A stretch of 64,000 nt of DNA, taken from positions 1-64,000 of the forward strand of contig KB911838.1 in the NCBI GenBank assembly GCA_000383715.1. Reading direction: 5' to 3'. Source of the DNA: Verrucomicrobia bacterium SCGC AAA164-E04. GTDB lineage: Bacteria; Verrucomicrobiota; Verrucomicrobiia; Limisphaerales; AAA164-E04. Shown here piece after piece: positions 17,963 through 24,947 of this stretch; positions within the stretch are counted from its first letter, which is position 1, and every line of letters begins with the position of its first letter. Both the position numbers and the translations under genes were made by a program. The notes beneath the pieces were generated by a model. The model had not been told where the DNA came from and made no database searches. It worked only from the letters and a program-made list of their open reading frames with translations.

Positions 17963-18925
17963 TCACCGTAAGGCTGATGTGATGGTTGCGATGTTGTGTG
18001 CGATCCAACCTTCGTAGGTGCCGAGATCGAAATCAAGCGCATCAAATGATTCTATTTCACCTTTTGTTCCCAAGGCATCCGAAAAAAGTTCGCCCCCGAT
18101 GTTAGCCCCTGAATCCTGACTGATACGTTTGATCGTCGTCGGTGAAACGCTTGATTCCACAAAAATGGCGGGAATTTTGTTTGATTTAATAAAATCCACC
18201 ACATGAATCAGGTCTGCCAGAGGCGCTTCGGTGACTGTGGAGATTCCCTGAACTCCAATGACTTTAAAGCCGAAAGCTTTTCCGAAATAGTTGAAGGCAT
18301 CATGACTGGTGATCAAGAAGCGCTTGTCTTCAGGGATATGATGCGCGTTCTTGATTCCCCAGACTTTCAGTTCTCTCAGTTTTTTTGTGTAAGTCTGCGC
18401 CGCCTGCAGGTATGCCGTTTTTCCTTGTGGATCCGCTTTCATCAAACTTTCAGCTATCAGAGAAACGCACTCGATCCACAAATCTGGATCACCCCAGACA
18501 TGAGGATCCCAGTGCCCCTGAACTCCCTCAGGTTTCAAAAGTTTGGCTTTGGAAATCTTTTCAGTGACCGCATAAACAGGCTTTCCCTGGTTGTAGAGAC
18601 GAGAAAACAGATCAGCCATTTTGCCCTCCAGGGCGAGTCCATTATAAAAAACGATGTCTGCTTTGGTCAACTTGATCACATCACTTGCTGCCGGTTTATA
18701 AAGGTGAGGATCCACTCCAGCCCCCATAAGCCCCTCTACCTGAACCCGGTTTGCCCCGATCTGCTTCACTGCGTCGTAAATCATGGTCGTTGTTGTGACG
18801 ACTTTGAGCTTTTCAGCTTCTGCTCTGACATATCCAAAGAGCAGGCAGACAATCACGGAGGCTTTTACCATACTTTTCCCAAGAATTCTCGTCATCAAGC
18901 GGATCATTGATCTAAAAATATCCAT
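17963..18925 (-). CDS. TroA/ZnuA-type metal ABC transporter substrate-binding protein
   Basis: A periplasmic cluster A-I metal-binding protein of up to 320 residues. The four ligands are visible: His74 (GVDPHLYKP), His142 (WDPHVWGDP), His208 (ITSHDAFNYF) and Asp283 (LFSDALG), with Glu257 in FVESSVSP nearby. His at the third position is typical of TroA/ZnuA rather than of Mn-specific PsaA/MntC, which have Glu. There is no His-rich loop, again TroA-like. Starts at residues 1, 7, 11 and 19 are all possible; Met19 (MVKASVIVCLLFGYVRAE) has the best upstream match (GGGAAAAG) and gives a compact signal peptide. No permease or ATPase gene is next to it. A palindrome resembling a DtxR-family operator lies upstream at 18970. 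Confidence 0.9.
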   Translation of the reverse strand: MDIFRSMIRLMTRILGKSMVKASVIVCLLFGYVRAEAEKLKVVTTTTMIYDAVKQIGANRVQVEGLMGAGVDPHLYKPAASDVIKLTKADIVFYNGLALEGKMADLFSRLYNQGKPVYAVTEKISKAKLLKPEGVQGHWDPHVWGDPDLWIECVSLIAESLMKADPQGKTAYLQAAQTYTKKLRELKVWGIKNAHHIPEDKRFLITSHDAFNYFGKAFGFKVIGVQGISTVTEAPLADLIHVVDFIKSNKIPAIFVESSVSPTTIKRISQDSGANIGGELFSDALGTKGEIESFDALDFDLGTYEGWIAHNIATITSALR

Positions 18926-18969
18926 GAATATAAAAATAGCCCTAGGAAAAATTGGTGCAAGTAAAAAAG

Positions 18970-18983
18970 TTAGACTAGCCTAA
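18970..18983 (-). promoter_or_regulatory. DtxR/TroR-family-like operator before the TroA-type gene
   Basis: TTAGACTAGCCTAA is a 14-base palindrome with a single non-matching pair (TTAG.CTAG.CTAA). The 15-mer beginning one base earlier, GTTAGACTAGCCTAA, matches 13 of 15 positions of the right part of the DtxR/IdeR box as I remember it (GTTAGGCTAACCTAA). It lies 45-58 bases before the longest start of the metal-binding protein, where an operator or promoter should be. DtxR-family regulators such as TroR and MntR control metal uptake genes of just this type. Confidence 0.55.
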
Positions 18984-19036
18984 TAATCGGCGTAATGCAG
19001 ACCTTGTTTGATCAAAAATAGGAAAGAATCCATGCT

Positions 19037-20332
19037 TTAGTCTGAAATTTTTACTAAGTGGGATTTTGTTCTCAAGATGAGACTGTTACCGGAGACTGCT
19101 GGTGAAGCCATGAATCCTGAGTCCAGTTTATTGGTTGCCACCATTTTGAATGCATCATTCGCTTCGATAATGGTTGTTTTACCTTCCTCACTGAAAAAAT
19201 AGATTAAATCGTTCCACAAAAGAGGAGACGCTGAATAGTTGCCGCCTATACGTTCTTGCCAAATGGTTTTTCCATTGGATGCGTCAAGGCATGATGCAAC
19301 GCCGCCATCATGGATCATAAAAAGCCGGTTTTTCTTCGATACCAACGATGGTTTGTTGGAAACACTGCGCTTGAAGGTCCACGCGACATGACTCTCGGTG
19401 ACATTTCCCTTTCCGCCAGGCCTGACTGCCCAGATCTCTCCTTTTGAAAACCCGGTGCAATAGAAAATCATATTATCAGTCACCGTGGGACGCGTGCCTG
19501 CGGAATGACCGATGCGCGACTCCGTTCTCCAAAGCTCTTCTCCCGTAGCAGGATGGTAGGCATACAGTGCTTTAGAACCAATGCTCAACAAGGTCGGTAT
19601 CTCATTGAAGGATGCTATGTGTGGTGTCGAAAAGGCTTTTCGCCAATCACCATCTGCTTCTGGCTTTCCATCTGGTCCGAGGTCCATGTAGTCGATCGAG
19701 CGTTTCGTTTTCCACTTTGTTTTCCCTGAATGTTTGTCGAGTGCGATTACAAACTGATGATCACTTCCGTCGAAATTCATGATCAAGAGATCTTTGTAGA
19801 GTATGGGAGAAGATCCAGCCCCTCGAAAATGGTTGCACTCAATGTCGTTGCGTGTCCATAAGGTTTTGCCGGTTGCTGAGTTCACGCAAATTGTGCCGGG
19901 AGATCCAAATGTTATGTAGACGTTTTTCTCGTCAGCAACAGGCGTTGGGGATGCATATGAATTAAATTTATGGGCGAATTGTGGATCTTTAACGTTAAGG
20001 AGAAGGGTATCTTGAATGACAGCGCCTGTCTTCAGGCTCACAGACATCACATAGAGTTGGTGGCCGGATTCACTGGCAGTAGTCAGCCACACCTTGTCAC
20101 TTGCGATAATCGGAGAAGACCAGCCTCGATCATGAATTGGGGTTTTCCATGCGATATTGTCTTTATCGCTCCATTGCTTGGGAAGAGATCTGGCATGAGA
20201 AATACCTGAGCCTGAGGGCCCCCTGAACTGATTCCACGTTTCGGCTTTTAACGGTGATGTCCCCAGCATGGAAAAAGTTTGAACAATGACAAAGGATACA
20301 ACGCAGATGCGATAATAGGCGCCAGGATTCAT
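19037..20332 (-). CDS. Secreted PQQ-type beta-propeller (BamB-like) protein
   Basis: A 431-residue exported propeller. The signal peptide ends near LKAE, and the mature protein begins with WNQFRGPSGSGIS, a hallmark of a large Planctomycetes-Verrucomicrobia family. Repeated PQQ-like blades follow: GTICVNSATGKTLWTR, FVIALDKHSGKTKWKT, ALYAYHPATGEELWRT and ASCLDASNGKTIWQE. No catalytic residues of PQQ dehydrogenases are evident, so it is probably a binding or scaffold protein. A second protein of this type is at 40038. The TroA-type gene is 111 bases downstream on the same strand but has its own operator-like site. Confidence 0.88.
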   Translation of the reverse strand: MNPGAYYRICVVSFVIVQTFSMLGTSPLKAETWNQFRGPSGSGISHARSLPKQWSDKDNIAWKTPIHDRGWSSPIIASDKVWLTTASESGHQLYVMSVSLKTGAVIQDTLLLNVKDPQFAHKFNSYASPTPVADEKNVYITFGSPGTICVNSATGKTLWTRNDIECNHFRGAGSSPILYKDLLIMNFDGSDHQFVIALDKHSGKTKWKTKRSIDYMDLGPDGKPEADGDWRKAFSTPHIASFNEIPTLLSIGSKALYAYHPATGEELWRTESRIGHSAGTRPTVTDNMIFYCTGFSKGEIWAVRPGGKGNVTESHVAWTFKRSVSNKPSLVSKKNRLFMIHDGGVASCLDASNGKTIWQERIGGNYSASPLLWNDLIYFFSEEGKTTIIEANDAFKMVATNKLDSGFMASPAVSGNSLILRTKSHLVKISD

Positions 20333-20456
20333 CCCAAGATCTATGTCGCAATGGGACTGTTCAGGCCAGCTTTTTTTACCATTAAGCCTTGTTAAAAAAA
20401 AATTGAATTACTCGGATTTTTCCTGTGTTATGTCATTAACAAATCCTCAGTTCCGT

Positions 20457-20500
20457 CTTGGTACTGATGTGATTAGATTACAGTAGAACGTATTACCAAG
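20457..20500. promoter_or_regulatory. Inverted repeat in the leader of the HMA protein gene
   Basis: CTTGGTA (20457-20463) is the exact complement of TACCAAG (20494-20500), 30 bases apart. An inner pair TACTG (20462-20466) / CAGTA (20481-20485) overlaps it. The second arm ends 8 bases before the ATG at 20509. It could form a leader hairpin or be a metal-regulator operator. The spacing does not fit the standard MerR-type operator. Confidence 0.3.
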
Positions 20501-20508
20501 TTAAATCT

Positions 20509-21129
20509 ATGAAGCATATTCTAGCTCTCTTGTCTGTTGTTGCCGTCGTCACCTCCTTGCAGGTTGTAGGCGAAAGCAAAAAATCCGATTGTGCCCAGCA
20601 ATGCGATAAAACCAAAACACAGGTTGGTGCAGTCGCTGCATCCGAAGGTAGCGCCTGTCAAAAAGCAAAGACTGCTGTTGGCGAAGAAGCCAAAACCGAA
20701 TGCGCCAATTCAAAAACATTGACCTACAAAGTAGGCGGAGCTGCTTGTGAAGAATCCTGCAGCAAACTTGTTAAAACCTTGGCCAGTCTCGATGGTGTGA
20801 ACAAAACTGAGTCATGTTCAAAAACTCATATGACCCAGATTTCCTATGATGCTTCCAAAGTGAAATCCTGTGACATTGCCGCCGCCATCAAAAAAGCCGG
20901 CTACAAAGTAGAAGCGCAGCAAGTTTCTCTTCCTGTGAAGGGAATGGCTTGTGGCGCCTGCTCCTCCAAAGTGGGTAAAGTCCTGACCAGTCTGGACGGT
21001 GTCATCAACGGTTCAGCTTGCCACGAAAGCAATAAAGCAACCGTTCTTTTCGATCCTGAAAAGTTGGATGCCAAGAAAATTGCCGCTGTCATCAACACCG
21101 CTGGTTTCAAAACCGACATTGTTGAGTAG
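20509..21129 (+). CDS. Secreted protein with two heavy-metal-associated (HMA) domains
   Basis: A 206-residue protein with an N-terminal signal (MKHILALLSVVAVVTSLQVV), a Lys/Cys-rich linker to about residue 70 and two HMA ferredoxin-like domains. The second has the canonical GMACGACSSKV (CxxC) loop, as in MerP and CopZ. The first has GGAACEESCSKLV, with three residues between the Cys (CxxxC). Both domains carry an extra Cys after the first helix (ESCSKTH and GSACHES). It is probably a periplasmic binder of a soft metal such as Cu or Hg. No P-type ATPase or mer/cop gene is adjacent. The gene stands alone with its own terminator. Confidence 0.85.
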   Translation: MKHILALLSVVAVVTSLQVVGESKKSDCAQQCDKTKTQVGAVAASEGSACQKAKTAVGEEAKTECANSKTLTYKVGGAACEESCSKLVKTLASLDGVNKTESCSKTHMTQISYDASKVKSCDIAAAIKKAGYKVEAQQVSLPVKGMACGACSSKVGKVLTSLDGVINGSACHESNKATVLFDPEKLDAKKIAAVINTAGFKTDIVE

Positions 21130-21155
21130 TCCGTCAATTCGGCGAAATTTCAGAG

Positions 21156-21187
21156 AGCCGCTTTCCTTTTTAGGAATGCGGCTTTTT
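21156..21187 (+). terminator. Rho-independent terminator after the HMA gene
   Basis: AGCCGCTTTCCT (21156-21167) pairs with AGGAATGCGGCT (21172-21183), with one mismatch and a short T loop, followed by a T run to 21187. The opposite strand lacks a T tail, so it serves only the rightward gene. Confidence 0.85.
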
Positions 21188-21201
21188 GTTTGCCTGTTAT
21201 T

Positions 21202-21474
21202 TTACAGTAACATTTTCACGCCCTCAACTGAGCGAATGGCATGGTCAAGCTCCAGCATTTCATCATGGGTTTCTATCTGCAAAGAAATTTCAAAGCTGAT
21301 ATATTTTCCCGCTTTAGATTTTAATCCAGGTTGAAAAGCGACTCCTTGCAAACCTGTATCGACGAGCACTTGATTCAAATTCTTGTGTATCCCTATCAAA
21401 TCGAGGCAAATAACTTTGAAATGGCATTCGGTAGGAAAAAGACTTTCTGATTCTTCTTTTGTCAGTTCTCTCAT
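21202..21474 (-). CDS. DUF493 (YbeD-like) family protein
   Basis: A 90-residue cytoplasmic protein with the DUF493/YbeD pattern: FPTECHFKVICLD at the first strand, a central helix, a KYISFEISLQIET strand and a C-terminal helix with LDHAIRSVEGVKMLL. The fold is an ACT-like alpha/beta sandwich. E. coli YbeD lies beside lipB, but the family's role is unknown. It is the last gene of the leftward hpt-moaD-moaE group, 61 bases behind moaE, with no recognised functional link. Confidence 0.82.
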   Translation of the reverse strand: MRELTKEESESLFPTECHFKVICLDLIGIHKNLNQVLVDTGLQGVAFQPGLKSKAGKYISFEISLQIETHDEMLELDHAIRSVEGVKMLL

Positions 21475-21535
21475 AAGTGTCCGTTTGTTTGTTTAGATGT
21501 TCAGCGGGATGTCATGATCCTTTTGCGAATTCGTC

Positions 21536-21937
21536 TCAGTCCACTTCGGTAAAGATCGGTTGTTTCCAGATGGGAACTCTTTTTTTCATTTCGTCGATGA
21601 GCCACTGGCAAGCTTCAAAAGCTTCAGTTCGATGCGGTGATATAACCTCGATCCAAAGCGAGGATTCATTGACTTTCACCTTACCAGTACGATGGACGAG
21701 TCTTATGGATTCGATTGGCCAGCGTTCTTCTATTTCATTGAGAATCAGATCAAACTGATGCAGGACCATCTTTTCAAAAGCTTCATATTTGATGGCTTTT
21801 ATCGTTTTTCCCTCTTCTCCCTCTCGCACGATACCAGAAAAGTAATTCACTGCTCCCATTTCGCGGCTCATCTTTCTTTCGGCGATCAAGGATGATTCAA
21901 CGATGGGTTCGAGTGTCAGTTTAATGGATCTCTTCAT
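21536..21937 (-). CDS. moaE: Molybdopterin synthase catalytic subunit MoaE
   Basis: MoaE is the large subunit of molybdopterin synthase. It puts two sulfurs from MoaD thiocarboxylate onto cyclic pyranopterin monophosphate to make molybdopterin. The 133-residue product has GAVNYFSGIVRE near the N-terminus, the HRTGKVKVNE strand, ISPHRTEAFEACQWLIDEMK and the active-site segment KKRVPIWKQ with the conserved lysines. moaD is 27 bases upstream on the same strand. Other moa, mog or moe genes are not in the window. Confidence 0.95.
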   Translation of the reverse strand: MKRSIKLTLEPIVESSLIAERKMSREMGAVNYFSGIVREGEEGKTIKAIKYEAFEKMVLHQFDLILNEIEERWPIESIRLVHRTGKVKVNESSLWIEVISPHRTEAFEACQWLIDEMKKRVPIWKQPIFTEVD

Positions 21938-21964
21938 ACTTGCGTCATAGTCTCCGTTTGTGGG

Positions 21965-22216
21965 TCAGCCCCCCTGCACGGGAGGGAATAGGGAAATTTC
22001 TTCACCTGCTTCCAAGATATGGTTTTTAGCAACATATTCCAAGTCAACCGCGGCCAATGTGGATCGTTCCATTCCCTCCATTTTTGGGTATTGCTGGCGG
22101 ATGATGATTAAGGCTTGATCCAGGTTTGTTCCTTGAGGTAACTGCAGAACAGTTGATTCGCACTCCGTTAAATCTTTGAAATAAGAAAAGAAATTTACTT
22201 TAATATCAATCTGCAT
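21965..22216 (-). CDS. moaD: Molybdopterin synthase sulfur carrier subunit MoaD
   Basis: A ubiquitin-like sulfur carrier of about 83 residues ending in the essential Gly-Gly (FPPVQGG), which is adenylated and turned into a thiocarboxylate. The N-terminus MQIDIKVNFFSYFKDLTE fits the family. ATG 22225 (three codons earlier) is also possible; both lie near the end of hpt, whose stop is at 22206, so the two genes overlap and are probably translationally coupled. The order hpt-moaD-moaE is clear. Confidence 0.92.
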   Translation of the reverse strand: MQIDIKVNFFSYFKDLTECESTVLQLPQGTNLDQALIIIRQQYPKMEGMERSTLAAVDLEYVAKNHILEAGEEISLFPPVQGG

Positions 22217-22829
22217 CTGTTCCATGGCTATTCGGTAATAGTACTCCAACGAAAGGAAGCTGACGAAACTTCAGGGCAAAGTCCAGTCCGTAGCCTACGA
22301 CGAAGTGGTCTGGTATCTTGAAACCTGTATAATCCGCTTGAAAACGCGTTGAACCGGAAGTCTTCAAGGTTTTGTTCAACAATACACAGGTATGGATGGC
22401 TGTCGGGTGATGTTTGCTCAATTCTTTTTTGACTTCGTCAAGTGTCTGTCCTGTGTCGAGTATGTCGTCGATGACCAATACGTGTTTGTCCTTAATATCA
22501 GTTTTTATTTTGTGGGTCCAATCGATGAGACCCGGTTGTGTTGAGGCTCCGTAGCTGGATAGTCCGATGAAGTCGAGTTCACATGCAAATCGCCAGTGAC
22601 GTACGAGATCAGCTGCAAAGAGAAAGGATCCAGAGAGAACAGGTAAGATCACAATGGGCTTATCCATGGGGAGCTGTGATTGAATTTGGTCCGCCAATTC
22701 CCTGACGCGAGACTGGATTTCCGACGCACTGATAAGCATGCCTTTCAATTCAGGCGATTCCCAACCAGCTGGTGTGGGCTGGATGCGATCCGGTATCGTT
22801 CGTGTGTGTACTTCGCCTTCGGTAGTCAT
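22206..22829 (-). CDS. hpt: Hypoxanthine(-guanine) phosphoribosyltransferase
   Basis: A purine salvage enzyme that makes IMP or GMP from hypoxanthine or guanine and PRPP. The 207-residue protein has the PPi loop ILPVLSGSFLFAADLVRHW, the flexible-loop GLSSYGAST region, the PRPP signature VLVIDDILDTGQTL and the base-binding part IPDHFVVGYGLDFALKFR. It is about 25 residues longer than usual at the N-terminus (TTEGEVHTRTIPDRIQP...), so a start further in is possible. It overlaps moaD at its 3' end. The helicase gene ends 24 bases upstream on the same strand. Confidence 0.93.
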   Translation of the reverse strand: MTTEGEVHTRTIPDRIQPTPAGWESPELKGMLISASEIQSRVRELADQIQSQLPMDKPIVILPVLSGSFLFAADLVRHWRFACELDFIGLSSYGASTQPGLIDWTHKIKTDIKDKHVLVIDDILDTGQTLDEVKKELSKHHPTAIHTCVLLNKTLKTSGSTRFQADYTGFKIPDHFVVGYGLDFALKFRQLPFVGVLLPNSHGTDAD

Positions 22830-22853
22830 TTGGATGAACAGGATCTGAATGGT

Positions 22854-24899
22854 TTAAAAATCCAGCGATGCCTTTAAAGCATCAAACATGGCAGCACCGC
22901 TTTCTTTTGTTGCGGGTCGCTGGAAAACGCCATCAACGACTTCCACACATTCCGCAGGCAGTTCGGTCAGGAATCTTGAAGGTTCACAGGAGGTAATCTG
23001 ACCGTATTTTTTTCGAGTTTCACAGTGACTAATCGTCAGTGACTCCATGGCGCGTGTGATAGCAACATAAAACAAGCGACGCTCCTCATCCATTGTTCCT
23101 TCTTCAACTGAGCGTGTGTGGGGAAGCAATCCTTGTTCCATGCCTACGACATGCACATGCGGGAATTCAAGGCCTTTGCAGCTGTGCATGGTGATCATCG
23201 TCACCTCATCAGTTTGTTCATCTTCGTTTTTAAATCGATCCTGATCCAGACTGATTTCTTCGAGAAAGTGTGTGAGCTTTTCGCCTCCTGATGTGTTCAC
23301 CATTTTGCTGGTCAATTCATCAATGGATGACAACAGTTCTGTGGCGCTCTGCAATCGGTTCTCGGCTGCTTTTGGATCTTTTTCCGAGTGCTTGAGGTCG
23401 ATAAAGTAACCTGTTTGCTCAAGGAATTCTCTGGCCCACCCACTGATGCTGTCCGTGGATTCACCGGAGAGAAATGCACGGGTTTCGTCCATGAATTGCA
23501 AGAATGACTGCACACTTTTACGAGCTGCGTTGTGCAATTGTTCCTGAACATCAGTGTGTCTCATCACGGCATATACTGAAGTACGGCGATCCTGACTGAT
23601 TTGCAGAAGAGTCTGCATCGTCTTGGCGCTCAATCCACGTGCGGGAACATTCGCGATGCGGAGTAAACTGATATCGTCGTCAGGATTCAGCATGACTCTG
23701 AGGTATGCGAGTACATCTTTGACTTCACGGCGATCAAAGTAACTCTGACTCCCTACGAGCCGGTATTTAACCTTGGCCTTTCTCAGGGCCGTCTCGATGG
23801 GACGTGCCTGAAGGTTGGTTCGAAAAAGGATGGACTGGTCCTTCCATGGGATTTTTGAAGACATTCGCTGTACCTCAATCTCCTCTACAATTGCGTCGGC
23901 CTCTGCTTCATCTGATTCAAATGCCATCAGACGAATCAGCGGACCTTTGCCTTTCTGTGACCAGAGGGTTTTGTCCTTGCGTAATGGATTATGTCTGATG
24001 ACCGCATTGGCCGCATCGAGAATGATGCTTGTGGATCGGTAATTCTGCTCGAGTTTAACCACGCGCACTTCAGGGAAGTGATCTTCCAGATTGAGCAGAT
24101 TTGCAATCTCGGCTCCTCGCCATCCATATATACTTTGGTCATCATCGCCCACCACGCATAAGTTACGATGTTCGGAAGTCAGTGCATGGATCAGCTGGAA
24201 TTGCTTGCCGTTGGTATCCTGATACTCATCCACCATGACATATCGATACATTTCTCTGCACGATTTCAAAACCTCCGGATGTTCGTTGAATAACTTCAAT
24301 GTCAGGATGATGAGGTCATCAAAGTCCACCGCATTGCAGGCTTTGAGTGCTGTCTCGTAGCGTGTCATCAATCGCTCAGCCAAACGGATTGTTGCAGCAT
24401 CCAATCCCAAGGATTCAAGCGATGATGTATTGCGTAAGCGGCTGAGGAAACCAAGCCACTCAGCGGGTTTTATGTTGATATTACTTTTGCTCCAATCGCT
24501 TGTCAGTTTGCGGATGGTTCCAAGTTGATCGGACTGGTCATAAATGACAAAATTACGCTTGTATCCCAGTTTGTCGATGTATCTCCTGAGCACCCTGACG
24601 CAGAAGGAGTGGAAGGTGCAGATGGTTGGTTTATTGGGTCTGGCTTCTGAGGATGGATCTGATTTTTTTTTATCTTTGGGCAGTAGCTTTCTTACGCGTT
24701 CCTGCATTTCCCTTGCAGCCTTGTTGGTGAAGGTGACCGCAAGGATGTTGTGTGGCATCACACCTTTTTGCAGAAGAAAGGCAATCCGGTGTGTGATAAC
24801 GCGTGTCTTGCCGGTTCCAGCCCCGGCAAGAATCAGCACCGGGCCATGCGTGGCTTGAACCGCTTCTCTCTGCTCTGGATTGAGTTTTGTCAACCACAT
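22854..24899 (-). CDS. UvrD/PcrA/Rep-family superfamily 1 DNA helicase
   Basis: A 681-residue ATP-dependent 3'-5' helicase used in repair and replication restart. All motifs are present: Q motif LNPEQREAV, Walker A GAGTGKT (26-32), motif Ia VTFTNKAAREM, Walker B VDEYQDTN, motif III VGDDDQSIYGWRG, motif IV LEQNYRS, motif V TMHSCKGLEF and motif VI ERRLFYVAITRA. The length is nearer to Rep (673) than to UvrD or PcrA (about 720), and the extended C-terminal tail is absent. Sequence alone does not settle which of the three it replaces. It follows the PEPCK-like gene by 48 bases on the same strand. Confidence 0.95.
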   Translation of the reverse strand: MWLTKLNPEQREAVQATHGPVLILAGAGTGKTRVITHRIAFLLQKGVMPHNILAVTFTNKAAREMQERVRKLLPKDKKKSDPSSEARPNKPTICTFHSFCVRVLRRYIDKLGYKRNFVIYDQSDQLGTIRKLTSDWSKSNINIKPAEWLGFLSRLRNTSSLESLGLDAATIRLAERLMTRYETALKACNAVDFDDLIILTLKLFNEHPEVLKSCREMYRYVMVDEYQDTNGKQFQLIHALTSEHRNLCVVGDDDQSIYGWRGAEIANLLNLEDHFPEVRVVKLEQNYRSTSIILDAANAVIRHNPLRKDKTLWSQKGKGPLIRLMAFESDEAEADAIVEEIEVQRMSSKIPWKDQSILFRTNLQARPIETALRKAKVKYRLVGSQSYFDRREVKDVLAYLRVMLNPDDDISLLRIANVPARGLSAKTMQTLLQISQDRRTSVYAVMRHTDVQEQLHNAARKSVQSFLQFMDETRAFLSGESTDSISGWAREFLEQTGYFIDLKHSEKDPKAAENRLQSATELLSSIDELTSKMVNTSGGEKLTHFLEEISLDQDRFKNEDEQTDEVTMITMHSCKGLEFPHVHVVGMEQGLLPHTRSVEEGTMDEERRLFYVAITRAMESLTISHCETRKKYGQITSCEPSRFLTELPAECVEVVDGVFQRPATKESGAAMFDALKASLDF

Positions 24900-24947
24900 G
24901 GGTAGGGAAGATTTTGAGTCATTCCAGGCATGCCCGATCTGTTTCTC

